A stretch of DNA of 64,000 bases from Fulvia fulva (lineage: Eukaryota; Ascomycota; Dothideomycetes; Mycosphaerellales; Mycosphaerellaceae). How positions within the stretch are numbered: position 1 is the first letter of the stretch; every line of letters starts with the position of its first letter. The position numbers were made by a program, and so were the translations under genes. Below are positions 41,222 through 49,442 of the stretch, in pieces. The notes below the pieces were generated by a model. The model worked only from the letters and a program-made list of their open reading frames with translations. It made no database searches and was not told where the DNA came from. The stretch lies in contig NC_063016.1 of NCBI RefSeq assembly GCF_020509005.1, positions 2,046,001 to 2,110,000 of the forward strand, read 5' to 3'.

Positions 41222-42129
41222 GCTGGCCAAAGGACGCGTGAAGTTTATGATGCATGTGGGCATTCTGTCCAGGAGAAGGAGTGACAGCTGTGGGAAGGAG
41301 CGCAAGACCATATGAGCTCTCAGCAATGTACTACGCGCGATGGTGCCCGGAGAACTGGCAGTCGGTATCGCATCTACCACATTCAAACATGGCAGGCCAG
41401 AGCCCACGTCCGGTCAAAGAGCTGGCAGACCCTCGATTGTCAGGCCAGAAAGCCAGGAGCAGAACTGGGGAGGGCCGAACAGGAGTGTACATGATGGTCG
41501 CAGAGGCGATCAACTGACTGGAGTGGCACATGTACGGCGGCCAGCAGTGATCAACTTGTACCATACAGGTTGAACGCGGCCGTTGGATCCCATCGTATAA
41601 TCCTCCTTCGCAAATTGAATCACGACGCAACGCATCAAGATCTTCCCTCGAGCGCTCTTTACTTCTCCAGCCTGTGTCGCATCTGCGGACTCTACCAATC
41701 GTCCATGCACTCTTGCCCTACACAAGTCAGATGCCTGTTTGCGCCGCAGACTCCAAACTTGACGCCCCTCGGGCTCTATCTGCGGGCACAGGTCTGCCAT
41801 CACAGTCACCAGTTGCATCCCCTTCGACTCAATGACCAAAAAGAAAAACTATGCCGTCAGGAGAAGGACTCGAACCTCCGACCTCCGCTGCAACGCATGC
41901 TTGATTCCTTTGGCCGCAACAATGCCCATTTGAGAAAAAAAAACCACCACAATATTGTGCGCGTTGCACGGTAGGACCTCCTTGAATACATGCACAGCCG
42001 GCAGCATCGCCGGCAAGGGCCAGTGCCATCCTTTCTCTCGAGTTTAATGCTCATAGGATGCCTCGTGGAAGGATCCAATTCTCTCCCAATTGCTTTTAGG
42101 CACCTTATCGCGAACTCACGCTACCAAAG
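41222..42129. other. Intergenic; contains a tRNA-like 3' half
   Basis: No protein gene is supported. On the minus strand 41862-41905 reads gcggaggtcggaggttcgagtcc..., with a perfect B-box (ggttcgagtcc), followed by T-rich sequence (tagtttttctttttgg). No matching 5' half is found within 200 nt. It resembles the relic at 37985-38032 over about 60 nt. Confidence 0.4.
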
Positions 42130-42430
42130 AAAGGACTTCGAGGTCTCCCGGCCACGTGGATGGGCCAGCTGTGGTTGCGCTGAATGATGGGCCTGTTGTG
42201 TAGCCTGGGGTCCAGTATACCTTTGTGACTTCGACTCATGATGAATTCATCACGCCGCCGACCACGGCTTTCGTCGATGAGCCGGGTGTGACAAATTTGT
42301 TTATACAGCAGTGCTGTCCTGACGATGTCTCTGGTCATGTTACTGAATCGTATGACCCGAATATTTGGGCGGTGCTTGTGAATACTTTGGTGTATGGCCA
42401 AGCGTCGTATCCACAACGGTGTACTTCCAG
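42130..42430 (+). pseudogene. C-terminal relic of a class-2-type lipase / alpha-beta hydrolase
   Basis: The plus frame reads DGPAVVALNDGPVV-stop-PGVQYTFVTSTHDEFITPP, then VDEPGVTNLFIQQCCPDDVSGH and YDPNIWAVLVNTL. This is the pattern at the end of secreted lipase-2-type enzymes: the catalytic Asp in THDE, a TN-x-x-x-Q-x-x-CP-x-D-x-x-H block holding the catalytic His, and YDP near the end. The in-frame TAG at 42201-42203 and the absence of the N-terminal two thirds (nucleophile GxSxG) show it is a remnant. Family assignment is from pattern memory. Confidence 0.55.
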
Positions 42431-42606
42431 ACCGGGTGTGGTGGACACAACTGTTGAGGGAACAACACGGCTGTTGGAGGACCCATCGATAGAGCAACGG
42501 GAAAGCACGGGAAACGACATTATCGGGTCTATAGGTATCTTGAAGCACTAAAGCGAATGTAGCAGACCTGAACTGTATAGACGATCAGGTAGCTTCCATA
42601 GTGTTC

Positions 42607-43775
42607 TCATATGCTCTTGAGCTGTGTTCTGGCCCGAATAGCCTGTTCCAAAGGCAGTCCATCCAACAGTCTCTCGAGCTTAGAGCAAACGAACTCAATC
42701 TGATCCCTCATGGCGGCAAAGAATTCTGGCTGCTTTATAGGGTCTTCAGCTTCCTTCGGGGCAAAGATGCCAAACCAGTCCACGCGAGTGTTCTGCAGCC
42801 ATGCGCGCGTCTTGGGATATGTTCTCCATCGCAGGAAGATTCCGGTACGTCAAGATCATGACGATGAGGTAGTCGATGGCATCAGAAGGGTGGGGCACTG
42901 CTTGACATAGCTTGTTCTTGAGCTGCTCGTCGTTATAAGAAGCTTCGATGTGAGCAATGAAAGCAGCGCTGGAAGACTTGTTGGCAGTACCGCACGGGTT
43001 GTAAAGCGATGGTGTTGCCTTTGAAGACTGATACTGGAGCGAGCTTGGCGAGCCCATTCGCAGTGCAGTCGATGTAGACAGTGTCGACGTTGGAATTGCA
43101 TTTGCCGTTCTCGAGGAAGACTTCGTTGGGTGTGTTTGAGACGACACGCCCTTGACGAACAATTGAGCCGATCCTCTTCAATTGTTCAAACTCCAGTGAA
43201 GAGACGGTCGCGCAATGGAACATGGTCGGCCGGATATTGTCATCCAGGCGAAGTAGCTGCCCGCATGCCACTAGACGGTCTAGCAGATCTTCGGCAGAGG
43301 ATGCTTCAATGATGTAATTGTTCACGTTCTGAGCAGTGACTGAGCGGGACTCGGCAGACAAAGGCCCAGGCTGAATCCCCTCGCGGACTAGAAAGAATGA
43401 GTCGCGAGGGATGATCCAGGTGATCTTTGCGGGATCTATGCCTTTCGATAAAAGCCAGAGGCAGGCATCGATTCCTGTTCTGCCAGCGCCAACCACGGTA
43501 TAGTTGTTATATGGTCTGTGTAGGGTAGGCAAGTCGTTTGGCGGAACGAGTTTAACATCGTTGGTGAGTTTATATGCTGGAGGCCGCGTTGCAGGAACTT
43601 CAACCTTCATGAATGTAGCGTCGACAAGGCAGGTCTTGTTCCCAACAGCGAAAGTTTTGCCGGTCAAGAGGGAATGAAATCGGCCCTCGCCAACATACTC
43701 TGGCCGTCCATCGGAGAACTCCGTACAGGCGTACAAAGTATTCCTGGGCGGGTCATTGTGTTGGAGAGGGCACAT
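42607..43775 (-). pseudogene. FAD/NAD(P)-binding oxidoreductase, N-terminally truncated, two +1 frameshifts
   Basis: From ATG 43775 the frame shows GEGRFHSLLTGKTF, CLVDATFMKVEVPATRPPAY, and a dinucleotide-binding Rossmann motif VVGAGRTGIDACLWLL followed by WIIPRDSFFL. It then reads DCTANGLAKL and LQPVRYCQQVF. At about 42970-42974 one extra base shifts the frame to AAFIAHIEASYNDEQLKNKL ... YLIVMILTYRNL. At about 42833-42837 a second extra base shifts it to WLQNTRVDWFGIFAPKE, ending at TGA 42607. The first FAD-binding GxGxxG region expected about 120 residues upstream is missing. The reading is consistent with a flavoprotein monooxygenase-like enzyme, but substrate is unknown. Sequencing error could explain the shifts, but not the truncation. 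Confidence 0.7.
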
Positions 43776-44154
43776 ACCAGAATCGGATTGGCTCTCTCGT
43801 ATCCAGTCGTAGCTTTGCCAGTATTGTGCGGCTCTGCGCAGTTGCCCACTACGAGAGCAATGACATGGCTCGGTTCAATATGGAGCAGGTTCTGCCGAGC
43901 ATCGTCGTGCTATGTAACATCGCCATGCAGCAAAGTTCAACGTGAATGGTCTGACATGCGGGGCCAGTGTGGGCATATGTACGGTAGAGGTAGAGGTAAA
44001 CGAGGCTGTGAGGTGCAACGAGACCCTGGAAGGTTTGGAGTTGTAATTGACTTTTCGGATCTCGGCCGGGAAGGGTCCATCTCGTGACTTCACGCGAATC
44101 TTTAGACTGGATGGAGCATCCCTCTACGACAACAGCAACATCACTGACATCGAC
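43776..44154. other. Intergenic / 5' region of the PRCC gene
   Basis: Holds the 5' side of the broken oxidoreductase (a minus-strand frame 43849-43664 with KATTGYERANPILV may be a shifted remnant) and the promoter and leader of the plus-strand PRCC gene. No other gene is seen. Confidence 0.4.
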
Positions 44155-45213
44155 ATGGGCTTGGTGGACTATTCGGACAGCGAAAGCGAACCCGAGGCAA
44201 CTACGAAGGAGACCACAGCATCGAAGAACGAAGCGACTAGGAAGGCTGCATTCCAGAAAGCAGCGCCAGGAAAGATCGCTGTAGCATTACCATCGCTCCA
44301 CCCAGAGCCTGGCCAGAAGGGTGATAGTGGCGCCGACGGGCCACCAGCGAAGCGTGCTCGCACAGGTGGTGCATTCAGTGGCTTCAACAGTTTCCTACCA
44401 GCGCCAAAGCGTGCGGCCGCACCAAAGGCAGGCATCAGTCTGAAGACCAGCAGTGAGGCTGCCTTTAGTCGCACCCCAGTGCCCACGCCGGCGGCTGATG
44501 AGGGTGATGATGCGATCGTGGCGTCAGCGTCCATCACAGAGAAGAGCGAGCCACCGCCAGAGCCCAAGCTGGTGGGCAAGGCAACACGATTTCTGCCTCT
44601 GAGCGTGTCGAACAAGAAAAAGAAGAAGCCTCTAAGCAAACCTCCGCCAGTACATGAGCGGAGTAATAGCACAGAGAATGGGAAACACTCAGACATGGCG
44701 AAGGGCGTGATAGAGAAAGCGGCAGTGGAAGCAGAACCAGCGCCGAAACCGAAGCGATCACTCTTCTCCGTGCAGCAAGAGGACGAAGCGCAGCCCATAC
44801 AATCAGAATCGCCGTACGAGCCCATGATAGCACAGGAAGGGAGGGCATACCTACCGGAAGAGGTAGAGCAAGCAGCACGGCCTGCGTCTTCGGTGGATCC
44901 AAACTCGCTCGAAGCCGTTGCACAGGATATGAACCTCACACCTGCTCAGCGACGGCAGTTATTTGGCAGGAACGGGAAGGGCGCAAATGTGACGCACTTC
45001 AACATGGACTCTGAGTATGCCCACAATGAGGAACTGCGACAGGCTGGCGAAGTCGTGGAACATCGTGCTGTCAAGGCTATTGCGCCTGGCAAGCACAGTT
45101 TACAGCAGTTGGTCAATAATGCGAGGAGCCAAAAGGATGCTCTCGACGACAAGTTCGCTGAGGGCAAAGCCAATCGCAGTGCAGGAGGTGCAAAGTATGG
45201 ATGGAGTAGTTAG
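44155..45213 (+). CDS. PRCC-domain protein (mitotic checkpoint / spliceosome-associated family)
   Basis: 352 aa from ATG 44155 (MGLVDYSDSESEPE), the usual start of the family; the frame is open further upstream to 44047 but without family-like sequence. The middle is low-complexity, with Pro/Ser/Lys stretches, a PAKRART nuclear-localisation-like cluster and a KKKKKPLSKPPP run. The conserved PRCC C-terminal domain spans about residues 220-350: SPYEPMI, LTPAQRRQLFGRNG, VTHFNMDSEYAHNEELR, and PGKHSLQQLVNNARSQKDAL. Human PRCC is a nuclear protein linked to pre-mRNA splicing and MAD2B localisation; the fungal role is not established from sequence. Intronless. Confidence 0.88.
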   Translation: MGLVDYSDSESEPEATTKETTASKNEATRKAAFQKAAPGKIAVALPSLHPEPGQKGDSGADGPPAKRARTGGAFSGFNSFLPAPKRAAAPKAGISLKTSSEAAFSRTPVPTPAADEGDDAIVASASITEKSEPPPEPKLVGKATRFLPLSVSNKKKKKPLSKPPPVHERSNSTENGKHSDMAKGVIEKAAVEAEPAPKPKRSLFSVQQEDEAQPIQSESPYEPMIAQEGRAYLPEEVEQAARPASSVDPNSLEAVAQDMNLTPAQRRQLFGRNGKGANVTHFNMDSEYAHNEELRQAGEVVEHRAVKAIAPGKHSLQQLVNNARSQKDALDDKFAEGKANRSAGGAKYGWSS

Positions 45214-45735
45214 GCATGGTGGGTGCAGCAAGCATCATCTACAGAATTCAGGTGATCATGCGTGGATCGTCTGAAGAAGCCGTGAGAATTCTTGACGCAA
45301 GACATGCATAGCAGTAGGTCTTACTATTCTTTGCCTGCTCGTCATTCACCTCCTTTGCTTTCAGTCTCACCATCGGGTTTTATGTGCTCTTCTGCATATT
45401 CTGGGCGGTTTCACATAACGCTTAAGTATCGTCAAAGCCAGCTGATACGAGAACGGCGACAGTCTAAGGTCTCAGAAGTCTTAGGTTCACATCGTCCCAG
45501 ACAAGAAGACACATGAACCGTCTGGCTGTCTGTGCCATTAATGTGTGTCTGAGAATGCACAAACTACGATTCACCTTTCGCTCCCGCATAAATATTCCCG
45601 TCCTTCTGACCCTAAACTGTCCTCAACACACGCTTCCCTTCTTCTCTACCACCACCTTCATCACCATCTCCAGCCTCGCACCACCCTGACAGCTCGAGAA
45701 CACCACGAGAAACACATCGATACCACATCAACACC
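45214..45735 (+). promoter_or_regulatory. Promoter and leader of the F-box gene
   Basis: A TATA-like gcataaatattc lies at 45587-45597, followed by a long pyrimidine-rich leader (cttcccttcttctctacc) and an acaccATGg start context at 45731-45739. This is typical of filamentous-fungal promoters. No gene is seen within. Confidence 0.45.
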
Positions 45736-47337
45736 ATGGGCTGGACAAATCTTCGCAAGCGCAAGCGCAGCGATGACGACGATGGTGATGGTGATGGCGG
45801 ACTCGAGGCAGAGGTCAGAGCCAGGAATGCATGCGGACGTAATAGCAGCAAACAGATGCCCGGAAAAACGGTAAGCAAGCTTTGTGCTCCCGGCGATCGA
45901 ATCAATGTTAGAGTGCTAATGCTCCAACAGTACCGCTTCAACGAAGAACAGCGTGAGGTTCCATGCTGCCTACTTGCGCTACCTGACGATGTCCTGGGCC
46001 GTATCTTCAGCTACGTCCTCATCAAGGACGAGCCGATCGTCGTCACCAAGAACACCATGGATCTGAGCGAGGAGCTTGCCGAGGTCAAGGATTCGAGAGG
46101 ACGTACAGATATCGTCCCGCTTGAACGTATTGCGCTGCTTGGAACCTGCGTGCGCTTTCGAGAGCTTTCTCGGCCGATCTTCTACGCCGGCAACGACTTC
46201 GTCGTCGCTGTTGAGAGCTTCAACGCGACGGCGAGTACGGCTTGGTGGAATAAAGTCAACAACATTCGCCAGCTGGAGGCTCAAGTACAGACCCCGCGGG
46301 TCATTACCTTGGAGTCTCGCCACGTTCCACGTCCCAGACTGCTCTTCGCCGGCTATCGAAAGCCGACCATGAGCAGCTGGATCCAGCAGTACCATCACAC
46401 AGTCACCACAGCTCGGGACGCAGCACCTCTCACATCAGGTCACATCTCTTTCGACATCGACTACGTCCCCAACTGGGTCAACCTGAAGTACTGGCTCCAT
46501 GCTTACTACAAGGATGAGCTGCCTCCTTACACCATCATGACAGCAAACGCACCGACACACCTCCAAGGCATCGCGATCGCTTTTAACTCCATTAAAGCCT
46601 TCCTCCATTGGGAATGGGTCGATGTCGCTGCCCAGAGTCTGGTGAATATTCGTGCCAACCTCATTATACAGGACTACAGATGGGAAGCACGTTCGAGTAG
46701 GGCCCAAGTGGTCGAGATCAAAGAAGATGAGGATAGTGAGAATATCCAAGAGATTGGCGAGGACGGGGTGGCTGCCGCTATGTCTGCTGCTAAGCTTGAA
46801 GATGATCAAGCATGCACTTCCGAGGCGCTCGAAGAGTCTACCGCTCCTTCGGCGCTTGACACCCGGATCGAAGAGTTGGCCGCCGAGCTTCCCGATATCG
46901 AGGGGAGATACTTACTCCACGATCGCGAGAATGAGGACGAGGAAGAAGGTGAAGAGAACGAGTTCAAAGACAAGCGCGATGCTTCAAACCCACACGACGA
47001 ACCCAGCAAACCACTCGCGAGTCAGTGCTACGAAGCATCAGAGTCCGCCCCGCCCTTCGAGGATGACGATGACAGCGACGAGAGAACAGCTATGCCTCCC
47101 GTTGAGGACGACGAGGACGACGAGGACGGAATGCCAGTCCCGCCTGGTTACAACGGTACGCCCAGCTGTGGCAAAGCCGCCGCTCGTGCCAGCGCTCAAG
47201 CGCAGATGTCTCCTCCAACCTCAACCTCAAGCTACGTCGGTCCCCGCGAGCGCTTGTCTTCGTCATTCCGCAAACCCTCTGGCAGCGGCACGGCGACTGA
47301 TCGGCTCGACGTAGACGACGAGGACGAGGAAGATTGA
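45736..47337 (+). CDS. F-box protein with acidic C-terminus (one intron)
   Basis: ATG 45736 (MGWTNLRKRKRSDDDD), stop 47337. A short basic/acidic N-terminus leads into an F-box-like motif, CCLLALPDDVLGRIFSYVL, typical of the Skp1-binding domain of SCF ubiquitin-ligase adaptors; target recognition is unknown. The middle (PRLLFAGYRKPTMSSWIQQYH..., TSGHISFDIDYVPNWVNLKYWLH) is a uniform fold I do not recognise. The last about 200 residues are acidic and disordered (EDEDSENIQEIGEDG, EDDEDDEDG). An in-phase 60-nt intron at 45871-45930 (gtaagc...ctaat...acag) removes 20 residues between GKT and YRFNEEQ, leaving 513 aa. No leucine-rich repeats or WD repeats are visible. Confidence 0.8.
   Translation: MGWTNLRKRKRSDDDDGDGDGGLEAEVRARNACGRNSSKQMPGKTVSKLCAPGDRINVRVLMLQQYRFNEEQREVPCCLLALPDDVLGRIFSYVLIKDEPIVVTKNTMDLSEELAEVKDSRGRTDIVPLERIALLGTCVRFRELSRPIFYAGNDFVVAVESFNATASTAWWNKVNNIRQLEAQVQTPRVITLESRHVPRPRLLFAGYRKPTMSSWIQQYHHTVTTARDAAPLTSGHISFDIDYVPNWVNLKYWLHAYYKDELPPYTIMTANAPTHLQGIAIAFNSIKAFLHWEWVDVAAQSLVNIRANLIIQDYRWEARSSRAQVVEIKEDEDSENIQEIGEDGVAAAMSAAKLEDDQACTSEALEESTAPSALDTRIEELAAELPDIEGRYLLHDRENEDEEEGEENEFKDKRDASNPHDEPSKPLASQCYEASESAPPFEDDDDSDERTAMPPVEDDEDDEDGMPVPPGYNGTPSCGKAAARASAQAQMSPPTSTSSYVGPRERLSSSFRKPSGSGTATDRLDVDDEDEED
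45871..45930 (+). other. In-frame 60-nt spliceosomal intron of the F-box gene
   Basis: Donor GTAAGC, branch-like gctaat at about 45915-45920, acceptor AACAG. The length is divisible by three with no stop, so it is invisible to ORF calling. The translated insert (VSKLCAPGDRINV...) does not resemble the flanking acidic/F-box sequence. Confidence 0.75.
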
Positions 47338-47614
47338 GAAGCGGACATGGAAAATGTGACAGGAGGCTTCATGAGATGAAGATGGCATAACTGCATTCCA
47401 TTAGCGTGCTTGAAATCGAGAAGTGGATGTGAATTGCTAGACGAACTTGCTGGGTTTCACGAGAAGGGAAAGGAATAGCAAATGGTTTGCAATCCGTGGA
47501 ATTGGATCCTGTGTTCCTCTATGTTCTATGCTGTCTTATTTATTCATCTTTGTCCATCATTTCGTCATGCTCCATCCATCTCATATGTACAGTCACACTT
47601 CATCTCACCACCAT
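47338..47614. other. Intergenic between converging F-box gene and GH5 relic
   Basis: 3' ends of two convergent units; no gene seen. Confidence 0.5.
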
Positions 47615-48070
47615 CTAGCAATAACTCTCCGTCGTCTCCGCCTTAACAACCCCCGCCCTAATCAAATCAACATAAGTCCAATAATCCCTCTGGACCCCTT
47701 CCCCATCCACCTTCGCCGTCGAATAACTCACCGCCGTCCAGAACGCCCCTCCACTAACATACCTCTGCCACGCATACCTCTGCGTCTCAAAAGTCGTCTC
47801 CCTCGCCGCAAACGTATTATTATACATCGTCTGCAAACTCCACTCGCCAATAAACACGGGGAATTTTTTCTCGGCGGCGATGTACGCGGCTTGCCCGCAG
47901 ACGGCGGGGTTGACGTAGTTGGCGTAGGTGCCTGCGGCGGCCAAGTAGTAGACGTGGGAGTCGAAGACGAGGTTCTCGGAGGGGGAGTAGAAGGGGGACC
48001 AGAAGGAGGCGCCTTCGAAGCAGTCTTGGAACATTACGGGGATGCGGTGGTCGACTGACTTGAGGTGCTG
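47615..48070 (-). pseudogene. C-terminal relic of a GH5-family glycoside hydrolase
   Basis: The minus-strand frame reads HLKSVDHRIPVMFQDCFEG, FDSHVYYLAAAGTYANYV and KKFPVFIGEWSLQT, then GAFWTAVSYSTAK and DYWTYVDLIRAGVV, ending at a TAG (47615-47617). FIGEWS carries the catalytic nucleophile Glu of GH5 enzymes (exo-1,3-glucanase/cellulase clan A). W-x-x-V-S and Y-W-x-Y-V-D match the barrel end. The signal peptide and the first about 60% of the catalytic barrel, including the acid/base NEP motif, are absent; sequence upstream of 48070 is unrelated. I read it as a truncated gene. A short exon after an unseen intron is a less likely alternative. Confidence 0.65.
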
Positions 48071-48798
48071 TTCCTGACTAGAACGTGAAAATATTCTTCT
48101 GTCGACGTCTGGATCGAGGAGCCTTGCAAATTCCTGTCTTGTCTACAGGTCTTCGAAACCAGGCCATTGGATCACTAGCGATGGCTCTAGGGCTGTTCGG
48201 TAGCTCGAGCTATTTGGGACGAATGCTCTGTCTATGTGAATACGCCTCGAGAGAAGCTCCGTCTTGTCGCCTTCTTGGGAATGTCCGATGTGATCGCCGA
48301 ACGTCTCCGTACGATGTCCTGGATCTGCCGAAGTTCACGCTGTTGTGTGGCGTGCTCTTGAGAGACGTGCCGGGTATAGATAGCCCGAGAGAAAGATTAG
48401 GGAAGCTCGATTGGGCGTGAGGCCAGTGTCGTGCTCATCGCAAGCCTCAAGATGCTATGTGCAATTCCTTATCATGATATCTGAAGTGTGTCATCTGCGG
48501 CACTGTTTTTCATGGATTAGAACTATCTCCTAAATCAGACCGCGTGGATTGAAACGGATGCTGGTGGGTGCGTATGTTGGCCTTAGGCAAAGTCACGTGA
48601 TATCTCGTCTAATCAAACACACCTACTACTTTCAATCCCTAAGGGTCTGAAAACACCGGGTTTAGGTATATCACTTTTAATATAGCCTATAGTACCGTAT
48701 TACTATAACGTACTATTTTGAATTATATAATACGCGGCGACGTATAAATAACACCTTACGACTATAACCGCGTTTCGTATATATAAATACGACGTAGC
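48071..48798. other. Right edge of gene island grading into RIP-mutated DNA
   Basis: Up to about 48600 composition is normal (frame 48085-48420 has no domain). From about 48620 on, TA-rich RIP-type sequence begins (tataatacgcggcgacg, tatatataaatacg), then the solo LTR. No gene is supported. Confidence 0.5.
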
Positions 48799-49322
48799 TG
48801 TTATAGTCTCCCTATAGAGTGTATAGAAGGTAGGGATAGAAGAGCCTTAGAGTACTTAGAAGTCGTTAAGAAGTGAAAGTCTAGCTTAGTGTATAAGCGC
48901 TAAGAATCACATACCCCGTAATATTTACTACGGGACCCAGCCCTCTAAATTCACTACTCTACTAAACCTTAATAGACTCACTTCGGCTCGTAGCTATATA
49001 ACTTACGGCACTCCCGCGAGTACCCGCGACTACGCTAGACCCTAGAAGAAGTACGTAGAAGACTCGGAACGTAGGGTAGGTTAGAATAAGGTTTTAAGCA
49101 AAGCTACTAAGTGCGGCTTCGTATAGGTTAGCCCTATTAATACGGGGACACGTACTCGCGAGGGTCGCGTATAAGTATCCGGCCTTCCCTAGGCCTATCT
49201 TACTTTCTTTGTCTTTCGTTTTATGTAGCAATTATACTATACCCTTTATATCTACACTTCGCACCTACATTCTCGCCTTCACTCTTACATCTTATAGGCT
49301 AGGCTCTCGCCCTAACAGTAGC
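48794..49322 (-). mobile_element. RIP-mutated solo LTR (519 bp, 48799-49317) of the left-edge gypsy family, with TSD gtagc
   Basis: The LTR starts tgttatagtc and ends ccctaaca. It is flanked by gtagc on both sides (48794-48798 and 49318-49322). It aligns over its full length with the LTR at 833-1352 read on the minus strand. Nearly all differences are CA-to-TA or TG-to-TA in this copy. No internal region is present, so it arose by LTR-LTR recombination. The strand sign is arbitrary: the LTR 5' end is at the left, i.e. plus orientation by LTR polarity. Confidence 0.92.
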
Positions 49323-49442
49323 GTTATTAAGAAACAAGCCTACGCGTATAACGCCTATTCTAGTAAGCCCTCGGATTACTATAGTAGTTAAATATACTAT
49401 AATCTTAACCTATAAGCTACTATTTACCGATACTTAGAGTAG

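Noticed and set aside
44169..44939. 256-codon minus-strand frame
   Set aside because: Antisense to the PRCC gene; its Ser/Gly/Phe-rich translation is the mirror of the Pro/Ser/Glu-rich PRCC middle region.
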